A DNA stretch of 64,000 nucleotides, from positions 3,317,444 to 3,381,443 of the forward strand of contig VFFE01009182.1 of assembly GCA_008921705.1 (NCBI GenBank), read 5' to 3'. A program made the position numbers and the translations under genes. Each line of letters opens with the position of its first letter. Position 1 is the stretch's first letter. The notes beneath the pieces were generated by a model. It had not been told where the DNA came from. It did no database searches and worked only from the letters and a program-made list of their open reading frames with translations. The DNA is from Burhinus oedicnemus (Eukaryota; Chordata; Aves; Charadriiformes; Burhinidae). Below are positions 35,181 to 44,760 of this stretch, piece by piece.

Positions 35181-38100
35181 AAAAGAAAAAACAATATTTC
35201 AATTATAATTGACCACGATTGGTTTAATACTGGATTGCAGTCATGGCTAAGATGTCCTCTGTAGGTAATGGAGTAATGAATTAGTCTTTCTGTGTGTAGG
35301 CATGAGTTACTCCTTTGTGGTTTGGTTTTGGCTTTGGTTTTCTTGATCTACTGGTGACGGTGGTGATGTTCCTGTTGTTCTGTAATGTTCTGGTAGTAGT
35401 TACAAACCTTAACCATGGAGGTTTAAACTCCACTCTAGTAAAGGGCATACAAATTTCAGCTAGGAATCCTTTTTAAGGTTATATGATTTCTTAATCTGTG
35501 TGGAGCTTGCAAGAACTCTAATGAATAGTGCTTAGCTCTGCTCTGGTTAGCTGGCAAAGTCACAGAAACATGGACTTGAATTTAGTGCAGTTTTAACTTT
35601 TTGAAAGATAATCCAAACCCATCGTTGACCATCTGTGACCTCTTCCATGGAGTATGTTTATTTTGGTAGCGTCGTGTCATGCCTAGCATGGTGACACTGT
35701 GAGTGCGGGCAGCTCAGAATTTACCTTTACCCTGGATCCTCTCCTTGCAAGGCAAAGGCAGCCTGCCTGGCTCTCGTGTCTGTCCGGCAGGATCAAGAAA
35801 CACCAAGCTTCTGAGCACCCATCCTTAAAAGGAAAGGAGGTCAACCGTTGCTATTGAAACTGGGCTATGCAGCTCAAACTAATTTATGGCCAACAAACTC
35901 TACCGTTCCTCTGTATACTTGTATAACCTCTGTTTAAATGTGGTACACACACACCCCTCCAAGTATTTTAAAGAACACAATTTTCAGTCTTTTTCTTTTC
36001 TCCTCTATATGCTCAATTGCAGAGTGGCCTGAATTTGCAATTTAACAGTTTAGAACTTAAGTCTGAAAGTTTCAAAACTCTTTCTGTCCTCTCTTCTGCT
36101 TCCTTTTCTGCCCCCTCTCTCTTCTCATCTGGCTTCAATAATGTCTTGGGAAGTGTAGAATAGTGCAGAGTTTTCAACTGAAAATAACAAAGTTAACAGT
36201 GGATATTTGTGTTTTGAGAATGAAAAATACATTCTTCAAAGTCACAAAATTATTATGAACCAAAATTGAAAGCCAACTACATGTGAAAATGTAGTTTATT
36301 ACATATTTTTCTCTTAATTTTAACTTACTTTCTTTGGTCTATTTATACTGAAGGAATAACAGGTCATGGTATTAGTAGCATTAATAGAGTTTTAATAATT
36401 CATTAAGAATCAATCTCTAAGTGTATTTTTCAGCACACAAGTGTAAATAAGATATAGCAATGGTTATCAAGGGCTGTTCAATTCTTCGTTTCATTGCTAT
36501 ATGTTTAGGACGATCATAGGTCTACATATAAGTTATGCTTTTTTCATGTCTCCATTTTTAAAAGTCTTAGAAGTTCAGAATAGCAAGGTGAAACATAAAG
36601 ATAATGAGAAAATGTAAAATCTACCTGGTGAATGTTAATGAGTAATTTAGAAAGGAATGAATACAAACTCTTCTCTTCTTGGATTACTCTGGGATGCTGA
36701 GTGTATCACTGAATTTTGTAGCAGTTGGCAGGTTAAAAAGAATGCTGTGAACATTTGACAATTACAGTAGTAGTAAGTATCTATAGTAAAGTATGATGCA
36801 TTCATGATGGGTGAAGTAGTTGCTAGGCTACAGACATAAGCTTACATGTAGAAGGCAAGTAAAACAAAAACCTTACAGAGCTTAAGAATGGAAAATGTGG
36901 GAAAAAATGAAGAACAGGACAAATAAATGATGATGCTGCCTCACTATATTGTCTCATCCTTTAGTGGACCAAGCAGGTGACTGTCCAAAGCCAGAGGTTA
37001 TATCTACATCTTTGTGTTAATAGGCTATGATTTACCTGCTTGCATATATTTTCAACTTTTTTTTTTTTTTAACATTGACACTTAATGAAGTCTTCTGTGT
37101 TCTCTGGCAATGAGTTCCAGGATCTAGATATGAGCTGTGTGGAAACATACTTGTCTTGTGTTTTAAAGCTGCTGCCTGATAATTGTATTTGAGGCTCCCT
37201 AATGGGAAAGTGAGTAATCATTACCCCTCACTTTCTCTATCCTGTTTGTGATTTTATAGCTTTCTAATTTATTCTGGTACAGAAACATTCTTACACCATA
37301 GGTCATCCTCTTCTCTTTTGCAGAGTGTTGGGCGTATCTTTTTTTGGCAAGGCTGCCAGAATTGTGCCTGGACTTAATGTTTATCATAATGGCTTTATAT
37401 CTTTTGTTCCCTATTCTTTTTCTACTAAGTTTCTAACATTCTATTTGTCTTTTTAACTCCCACAGAACATAAACTTGGTATTCTTATAGGGACCTAAATT
37501 GTAATAGCCAATTAAGATTGCATCATTATGTGTGTGTGTGTGTATAATTAGGTACATAGGGTATGTATACACTTACATACAGATACATGTGCATAAATAT
37601 GTATGGATATTTGAGTCAATTTTTCTCAAGCGTACTACTTTCCATTTATCAACAATGAATTTCACTTGCTATTTTACAAGCTGATGATTTGGTATGACAA
37701 GATCTTCTATAACTCTTCCTACCCTTTTGGCTATACAAATCATTTTGTATTCGTAACAGAGTCTTTTCACTATTCCTTCTGCTTTTATTATTTCTCACAA
37801 CAAAAACTGTGTCATGAACAAAACAAGGCCTGGCATAGATCTGGCATAGGATTGCTCTGGTAGGTTTCCCTTATTGTCAAAACCAAACATTAATTTCCTA
37901 CTCTTTGTTTCCTTGCTTTTAACCAGCTCATCATTGTTCTATTTTATCTCAAGAGCCATGCTGGAAGCCAAAGTAACGAACATGAGAGGGCAAACAGTGC
38001 TGATCTGTCCTCAGCGCTTCCCTTTGTCAAAGAAAAGCTTGAATTTTTCCTAATTCTGCTTTTCTCATGTCACAAACCTTTAAACTAACTTGAAAGCTTC

Positions 38101-38366
38101 AGAAGAGTTTTGAATAAATTTGCAACATAGGAGAGCATAGTGCGAACTAATATAACCTTATTTATCTGTGTAGTTGATTTGTAGCTGTTGCTACTTAAAT
38201 GCATAATTTGAATGGCATTTGGAAAATTTAAATGAAAATTTTTAAAATCAAAGCAAGGGAAAACAAAGGGTTTTGGCATAGTTTCCTCATTAAGAAGAGA
38301 CAGAAATTCATTAGGTATAAAAACTTCAGCATTCACTTTGTACTGCAGATAAAACAAGTTACAGCT
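35181..38366. other. Noncoding DNA with a small GC-richer patch
   Basis: 35660-35850 is less AT-rich and contains an imperfect palindrome at 35674-35697 (GTGTCATGC against GCATGGTGACAC). A (TG)7 run lies at 37529-37542 and T14 at 37057-37070. No gene is recognised. Confidence 0.6.
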
Positions 38367-38367
38367 T

Positions 38368-38536
38368 CTGAAACAGGCTGCCCAGGGAAGTTGTGGATGC
38401 CCCATTCCTGGAAGTGTTCAAGGCCAGGTTGGATGCGGCTTTGAATAACCTGGTCTAGCGGGAGGTGTCCCTGCCCATGGCAGGGGGGTTGGAACTAGGT
38501 GATCTTTAAGGTCCCTTCCAACCATTCTATGATTCT
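38368..38536 (+). mobile_element. CR1 LINE fragment, 3' end
   Basis: It starts at GAAACAGGCTGCCCAGGGAA and continues through GATGCCCCATTCCTGGAAGT, CAAGGCCAGGTTGGATG and TGATCTTTAAGGTCCCTTCC, then a single ATTCTATGATTCT tail. The order and the tail are diagnostic for CR1. It differs from the copies at 20 kb and 27 kb in the GGATGCGGCTTTGAATAACC segment, so it represents a different CR1 subfamily. No coding potential remains. Confidence 0.96.
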
Positions 38537-38789
38537 CAAGTGTTGCTGAGTGACTATCTCAGTACATTTATAGTACCTGCATGTTTAGTAAGAGACTCCA
38601 GGTTTCTTTAGGTGTTTGACCTACAAACCACACAGGGCTGAAAAAAGTTAATTTTCCTATTACTGACTTCTTTAAGGACATCTGTATGTCACTTTGGATG
38701 GTCTTTAAGACTGCATCAGCAATGCATATGGTCTGTGACGTGTTTAAAAATTAGTCACTAGGATTCCTTGATAGGAATGCAGGTTAAGT

Positions 38790-38945
38790 ACCTGAAGGAT
38801 AGTTGTCACTGCCAGAAGCCATTTTGTTTGTTTTCTTGTGAATTTTTTGTATAAAAACACGGTTTTATATGGTCTGGCGGACATAGTGCTCTCAACCCAC
38901 TGCACTTGGTGTGAGTCTCGCGGGTCTAGTGAACATTAGGAATAC
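38790..38945 (+). mobile_element. Possible solo LTR fragment
   Basis: The order of signals resembles the promoter side of an endogenous retrovirus LTR (ERVL-like): GCCATTTTG, then a TATAAAAA box near 38850, then CTGGCGGACATAGTGCTCTC, and CTCGCGGGTCTAGTGAAC near 38917-38934. It is CpG-bearing in an AT-rich setting. I cannot place either LTR edge, I see no TG...CA termini or target duplication, and no viral gene lies nearby. It may simply be unique DNA. Confidence 0.3.
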
Positions 38946-40160
38946 TTACATTTCTTTATCTACTTCTCTTTGATGATGGGTATATTAGGGCAGCAGAGCC
39001 TGGTTGAGATTGCTGGAGTGCAGGTTACATGTGCACCACTCACAGTGCCCAGGTCATGGCTAATCCACAAAGACACGTGATGGCTTAGTCATTGCTCCTG
39101 GCATGGTGCTCTCTCATCTCTAACTGCATCCAGTCAGAAATGGAAGAAAACTGAGTCATATTTTCCTTTCATGAGAAGACAAGGAAATGCAGTCTGCTTT
39201 AAAACATGGCAAAGTTTCACTAAAATGATCCTCAGTAGAAACCTAAGGTAAATAAACAAATTTTATTTCAAAATATTACCCATTAGGACATGACTAATTT
39301 TAAGCTTTGCCTGGAAGTCAAACATAGTCATTTTTATAAATATACTGTCTGTACTTGTCCATACTGCTGTCATACCTGCCAAAGTATGCTACCTATTTTC
39401 CTAATCCAGGCATGGCTGGAATGTGTTAGAATATTAAGAGTAGTCCAGGTGAATGTGCTGGGTTTTGATGTGTTTGGAGGGCAAATGCTGCCTGAGAGAC
39501 AGCAGCCGGTCAAAGGAAAAGAGAAGACAGCGCAGTTGTGAGCCTGGGACCCTCACAAGAGCCTGCGTTGCCACCAAACCCCAGTGTGCTCTTTAGTCAC
39601 GTTCCTCATCCTGCAGCTCTCGAGGTGGCCATTTATGGTCCCAGGTGCAATCCTCATGGCCTGTAAGGTATCAGGCACTTGTGCTGTGCCTTCTAGTTGC
39701 TTGACCTTGCTGTGTGATTTATACCCTAACAAACTAATTTATGTTTTCAGCCAGCGTGTACCCACCATAGGTTTTTTACTTGCCTTAATCCTAGATCGTA
39801 ATGATAGTATAGAGAGCCAAACTTCAGTCCGCATCTGTGCCAAAATTTCTAAAGTTCCCAAGCAGTTAGATTGGGGAAGCCTTACTGGGCAACTTTTTAT
39901 TTTTATTTTTTTTTTAAACACAGTAAGAGTGTTTTATGGGCTGGGGAAATGGCAAGCACATGTGATTGCTCTTTTTTCTTTCTTTCACATTTGGCCCTTG
40001 TTTTGCACCGTATGCTGATTAGAATCCAATGTGGCTGTTGTTTAAGTGAAATGGCTACACAATTAATGCAAATGTAATACACTGCACACAGTTTTGTATA
40101 CAGTTCCCACCTCTGTCTCTCAGCACATATCTCATCTTCATTCTTATAGGACTTTAAAAC
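38946..40160. other. Noncoding DNA, longest open frame of the window
   Basis: A 144-codon plus-strand frame (39584-40018) is the longest in the window. It is rich in hydrophobic residues because the DNA is T-rich, and shows no domain. An octamer ATGCAAAT lies at 40066-40073. No gene is called. Confidence 0.6.
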
Positions 40161-40163
40161 TGG

Positions 40164-40281
40164 TTGGATTTGTGGGTTGTTTTGGTTTGGTTTGATTTGG
40201 AGTTTTTTAGGGGGGGTGGGAAGTGTTGTGTTTTTTTCCTTTTTTTTTTCTTTTTTAATTTTTTTTTTTTAATTTTTTTGT
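40164..40281. repeat. TTTGG-type and long poly-T simple sequence
   Basis: TTGGTTTGG-type repeats (about 40170-40200) and a G7 run are followed by T-rich DNA with T-runs of 6 to 11 up to 40281. It could be read as the reversed A-tail of a retrocopy lying to its right, but no polyadenylation signal or recognisable mRNA body is seen there. Confidence 0.75.
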
Positions 40282-40499
40282 TGTTTTCTTACATGCCAAA
40301 GCACTGCTGCACTCGTTCCTTGATGATGAGGGTTTTCCAGAGCAGAGAGGGAAAGCGGTCTCTGTGCTACTCGGGGCTTAGAAGAGAACTGTCTCCCATT
40401 TAGTCTGACACGAGGGCATAAATGAGACCGGGAAAAATATCTTTCACCTTGTGAGTATCCTTTTGGCTTCTGCCCGTTTCTCTCAATTGCTGATTCCTC

Positions 40500-40740
40500 T
40501 CCGTCTTCCAGAAGATTCTTGTTTCTGGAGGACGCAGGGACTTCCCGAGGCGCTGGCCGCTAGAGGATGCTCCTGGTCCAGCGTTGGAGAGCATCGTGCC
40601 CGGGGCCGGGCATCCACCTCCCCGACACAAACCCCAGCCCCGCTCCCCGAAGAGGAGATCGCCTGTCAGGCACTACCCGCATAGCCTGGAATATATAAAA
40701 TGCAACTTTGTGCTGGGGAGGGCCGGGATATTTTCCACCG
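40500..40740 (+). promoter_or_regulatory. Small CpG-dense patch with TATA box: candidate promoter
   Basis: By hand count about 16 CpG fall in 240 bp, far above the surrounding DNA. CCCCGCTCCCC-type GC boxes occur around 40635. TATATAAA follows at 40692-40699, and GCCGGG lies about 30 bases further on, where a start site would be expected. The order GC-box cluster, TATA, start region suits a plus-strand promoter. Short open frames on both strands here are only GC-driven. No downstream gene is identifiable, so a noncoding transcript, an enhancer or a decayed repeat remain alternatives. Confidence 0.3.
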
Positions 40741-40870
40741 TCTAAATGGAAAAGAAATTCCAACCAATTCACAGACAAAAATGCAAAACGCTAATGACAA
40801 TAAAAGAAACACATTGTAGGGATTTGCATGTGTTTCTTCTGGCAAAGTCCTTGGGCTTATTTAGGTGATA
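40735..40870. promoter_or_regulatory. Candidate conserved noncoding element with octamer
   Basis: Directly beside the CpG patch is a non-repetitive AT-rich stretch with AACCAATTCACAGACA, CGCTAATGAC and an exact octamer ATTTGCAT at 40822-40829. Its texture resembles deeply conserved regulatory DNA. This is an eye call. Confidence 0.25.
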
Positions 40871-41282
40871 CTTCTAATGGCGTATTTGCAATGTGCCCCA
40901 CAGTATCGGGGTCCTGCTGTGGATGGTCACACCTTGGTTATTCAGATGTTCAGCTAGCTTTCATTTTTCATCCAATCTTTTTAAGTGATCCAAATTGCAT
41001 TGCTTAAATGAGGCTTCAGTTTTATTCTTCAATAGCTATAACGGAAAAGACATTCTTAATTAAATAAGGGACTATTTAGCATGTACAGTTTTTCATGAAA
41101 GGCACACACATGAAATTAGTTCCATATTTTAAATAAAAAACAACAAACACACCCCCCAAAAGACCTTAAAACCAACAATGCCTTAAGTAAAAAGCAAAAC
41201 ATAAAGTTAAAAAAAAGTTATATATGGAAATATCATTCTTCTAGTCCTCTGTTGCCCTTCCAAAATTCTGTTGTAGCATAAG
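40871..41282. other. AT-rich noncoding DNA, no gene seen
   Basis: A-rich and AAC-type low-complexity pieces occur at about 41136-41220. Nothing else is recognised. Confidence 0.65.
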
Positions 41283-41344
41283 CAAGTTCTCTGACACATA
41301 GAACACAGGATTTCAAGTTCTCTGACACGTAGAACACAGGATTT
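41283..41344. repeat. 31-bp tandem duplication
   Basis: CAAGTTCTCTGACACATAGA and the 11 bases after it (41283-41313) are repeated at once (41314-41344) with a single A-to-G change in the ACATA/ACGTA position. Two copies with one mismatch point to a recent local duplication. Confidence 0.95.
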
Positions 41345-42777
41345 CATATGGCAATAGCATGAAAAAAAAAATGTAGAGAGAGTATCTTTAAGGTAGCAAA
41401 CTGGAGTACTCAGAAGCTATAAAATGGCAGATTTGAGGTCATTTAAGATAGCTCATTTGTTCATGTGCATTAGAACACAGTCTTTAACTATGTAATTACA
41501 TACTGCCTCTTTTTCTCTCCCCATGTCCTCACCTCCTGTGGGATTTCTGCCTTATCCAGACCACAAGTTAGACCTTACCAGAGATACATAGGCTTGTGCA
41601 GTGGAAGGGACTGTTCATTCTTGCAGGTGGATGGCATGCAGTAGATAAATCAAAGACTACAGGAAAGGAAATATACAGGTGAGAAGTTAGATAAGACTCT
41701 GAAAAATAGGACTGTAGTCTTGTCTCTGCCACCGATGTTTAGTAAAGTCAGTAAATTTTTCATATCGTGCATGTATTCCCCAGCTTCTGTGTGCTGACTG
41801 TGAGATCCTACACTCTGATTAATCAGAAGTGTTGAACACCCACATCTACTCCTGAAGTCACTAGAGAGTTGTGTTTTGAGTCTACAGAATAATGAATAGT
41901 GCTATCTGCTATTCCAGCTCATGTGCCAGATGTCTCAGATTTTGTGTACCTGTATCTCTCTGACTGTAATCTCAGTGCACATCTTTTGTCATCTGTAGAA
42001 GATGGATGCAGACTTTTTCAAGGCTGCAGTAAAAATAATACGTCTGAATCACTTGTATCTTCTAATGATGAGCACCAAACAAATGCCTGGATAAAGTAAA
42101 TAAATTTGTCTTCAGGGCTCATTTTGAACCACGTATAGGAAATAAAGCCCACTACAAAGGACTACAATATGAGCAATGGAACAAAAGAAAATACTGCAGA
42201 GCAAGCTGCTCTTAAAATGAGCATTGTCTATCTTGTGCATTAAATAAAGCAACATTAAAGCTATGTATTAAAAGGCTGTATCATAAACTATTTATTAATC
42301 AAGCCTAGATAACCATTTAGGCTGAGTTTAGATTGCACATTAATTCTGCAGTTTCCTAACACGTATGTACTGGATTCTGTAACCTGACTGATATTGCTTT
42401 GTGTGTGTGTGTGTGTGTGTAGATTAAATAAAAAGGAAACAATCCCAGTACCCTCTGTAATAGCAGACTAGCACTTTTTAGTGAGGAAGGTTGTACAGTT
42501 CCAGGTAAGATTCTAAAATATGGTTTAATTCTGATTTTTCCCTCTTCTATTTAGTTCCTTGAGGAAGGAGCCACAAGGAGCAAGGAACTTAGTGGTTTGA
42601 GAGCAAAAACTGATGTAGGAATGGGTCTGTTTTCTCTGGTTGGAGCCTCATATGCCTTCTACGGTCACTATTCCCCTTTCCTATGAAGAAGAATGGAGTT
42701 CCTGTGTTTCTGTCCCTTTTTTCTGCATTTCACTGTATGTAAACAAAACAATTTTATGGCACATGCTGAGTGAGTTT
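41345..42777. other. Noncoding DNA with (GT)10 microsatellite
   Basis: (GT)10 lies at 42401-42420 and is the cleanest dinucleotide repeat of the window. No gene or interspersed repeat is recognised. Confidence 0.7.
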
Positions 42778-42803
42778 GCTTCCTGATGCTCAGGAAGCAT
42801 CAG
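42778..42803. other. Two mutually exclusive overlapping stem-loops
   Basis: GCTTCCTGA (42778-42786) pairs perfectly with TCAGGAAGC (42790-42798) across a 3-nt loop. CTGATGCT (42783-42790) also pairs perfectly with AGCATCAG (42796-42803) across 5 nt. The two stems share bases and cannot form together, as in a small conformational switch, though chance and local slippage are simpler explanations. Confidence 0.85.
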
Positions 42804-44080
42804 ACTTACCGCACATGCTCTGCAAAGCCAGACGGTGTGGTGACCTGCATCTTTCCAGAAGCGTTAGACTCAACAGCAAGTACACAGTGATGCTATGTGG
42901 ATAGCTACTCCACCTTTGCCCTTTTGCCTTTCTATGCAACTTGTGTTGTACGCAGAATTCTGTGAGCTTGCAGTTAAGCAAATTGCTCTCTAAACTATTG
43001 AAAAGAGACACTGGAAGATTTGCAGATGGTGTTGTGGTGGGTGTGATAACCTAAGAAACCTCCTTTAGATCAGCCAGCGAACTCAGCTGCCTTCTTGCCT
43101 CTGCAACTTGTTTTCCTGCTTGTAAGATGTCTAAGCACCCAAATCCAGCAAAGTAACCCAGAAAAGAAGGTTGAAGATGTAATTCATAAAACAGAATAAT
43201 TCACCCCATTTGTATGTGTTAGAAAGCAAAAGATGCCTGGTTTTGACTTTTTAATTTGGCCTGGAATATACTTGCAGGATACAGAATACAAGCTGTGATT
43301 TTTATCTGCAGCATTCTTTTTTTTCATTATTCACCCATGTTTTGTTTTCTCCCCAGTACAGTTGCAACACTAGTGTGAAAGAAAGGGAACCTCAGAAATA
43401 CTGATTTTAAAATGTGTTCTGGAGTCTGCATTACAGCTGCTGTCTTTTTCTATGAAAATAAATTGGCACATACCTTCAATCTAAATACAGATAGAGAGAT
43501 AAATAAAAATATTAGAAGACCAAATGACCGAGAAGCTTAATTTATATTCTCAAGTGATTTAGGAACCGTACTCTAATTCACTGCTCGGATTGTTTTTACA
43601 AAGATGTTCAGCTCCTAATTCACTCCCACACATCAGGAAACCTTCCCAAGAGGGGTAAAAGAATAGTGGCGGCTATGGAGTTTATTAAAGTATTGTCGTT
43701 ATTTAAGGTAATTTCTCAGCAAATGATAGATTAATTTCTTGAACTTCATCTTGGAATTAGAAAAAATGCTGGAGGCTTTGGAAATTTCATATCACACACA
43801 CAAAAAAAAGGAGGTTGCAGAGCAGAATAGATTTCTTAAATCAGGTTAGAAAATTTCCATCAGTACCTAACACTTTGAAAGCTACTAAGGTCAAAGTTAC
43901 TTTTATTACTTTTGTGTTTTTCTGCAGTGATAGCATTTTGTTACACTATTGAATGAGTTACAGTGTGTTTTCCTGGTCTTTTATGTTTGGTTTGATTTCA
44001 GTGTCTTGGCTTGAGGATGAAGATCTCTTTAATAATGTCTTTTTTAATATGTCCAGTTTTATGACTAAAGGTATTTGAAC
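42804..44080. other. Noncoding DNA; conserved-looking stretch 43540-43740
   Basis: 43540-43740 is non-repetitive with isolated CpGs (CTCGGATTG, GGCGGCTATGG, TGTCGTTATTTAAGG) and could be a conserved element. The rest is ordinary AT-rich DNA. No gene is recognised. Confidence 0.4.
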
Positions 44081-44099
44081 AACTTTAACTCTAATCAAC

Positions 44100-44760
44100 A
44101 GAAATGGCTTGTGAAAGAATACATAAAACTGGAATTTGGTCCTGTTTCTGGTCTGGGAGATTGTGCTGTGGGAGTTAGTGAGGCAGGAGGGGATCATGAA
44201 GCCCTGCTTGCACCCTGGAGGAATGGAGGCACATTTCCATGCTGTGCCCTCCGCTGGTGCTTCTTGTAGGGAAACCCACACTGCTGTGGGCACCAAATTC
44301 CTATAGACACATCAGGCCCTGCATGCTGTGCCCTGACAACAGCGTTCCTGATCCAAGGTGTCCTTGGTCTTCCTGAAATCCCCTGTTTTCCTGTGGGCTC
44401 AAACACAGATAGCCACCACCGTCTTATGCCTTCCAGTCTGTAAGGCAGTCAGGTGTCAGTGCTGGTGCTTTACAAACAAGTTGTCTGGGGAGCTCCGTCA
44501 AGGTGATTTCAAAAACATGTGAGGATGGCTCCATCCCGTTGGTGGATGGGCAGTGCGGAAAGGCAGCCTGCCCCTCGGGCCAGCAGATCGAAACATGATG
44601 GACTGACGAGCCGCTTGTCCACGCAGCAGTGGTGGCTGGTCTGGCAGAGGTGAACGACTGCTCCCGGGGGCAGAGGCCTGGCTGAGGGACCGGGAGCGTC
44701 AGCTCATCGGGGTGATGTCTGCTGATAGGCAGCGCTGACAGTGGGAACACTGTTTCCCCC
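44100..44760. other. GC/CpG-richer patch
   Basis: GC content rises, and about a dozen or more CpG cluster at 44480-44740. Open frames of 108 (44424-44750) and 112 (43958-44296) codons on the minus strand follow from the low stop density of GC-rich DNA. Their translations are Pro/Ser/Ala-rich without a domain. No splice-framed exon or repeat is recognised. It may be an orphan CpG patch or an unrecognised old repeat. Confidence 0.35.

Noticed and set aside
39584..40018. Longest open frame (144 codons, plus strand)
   Set aside because: Hydrophobic composition follows from T-rich DNA; it shows no domain, splice context or recognisable family.
40211..40740. Reverse-oriented processed pseudogene (poly-T then GC-rich body)
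   Set aside because: No polyadenylation signal next to the T-run, no recognisable protein in the GC-rich part, and bird genomes contain few processed pseudogenes.
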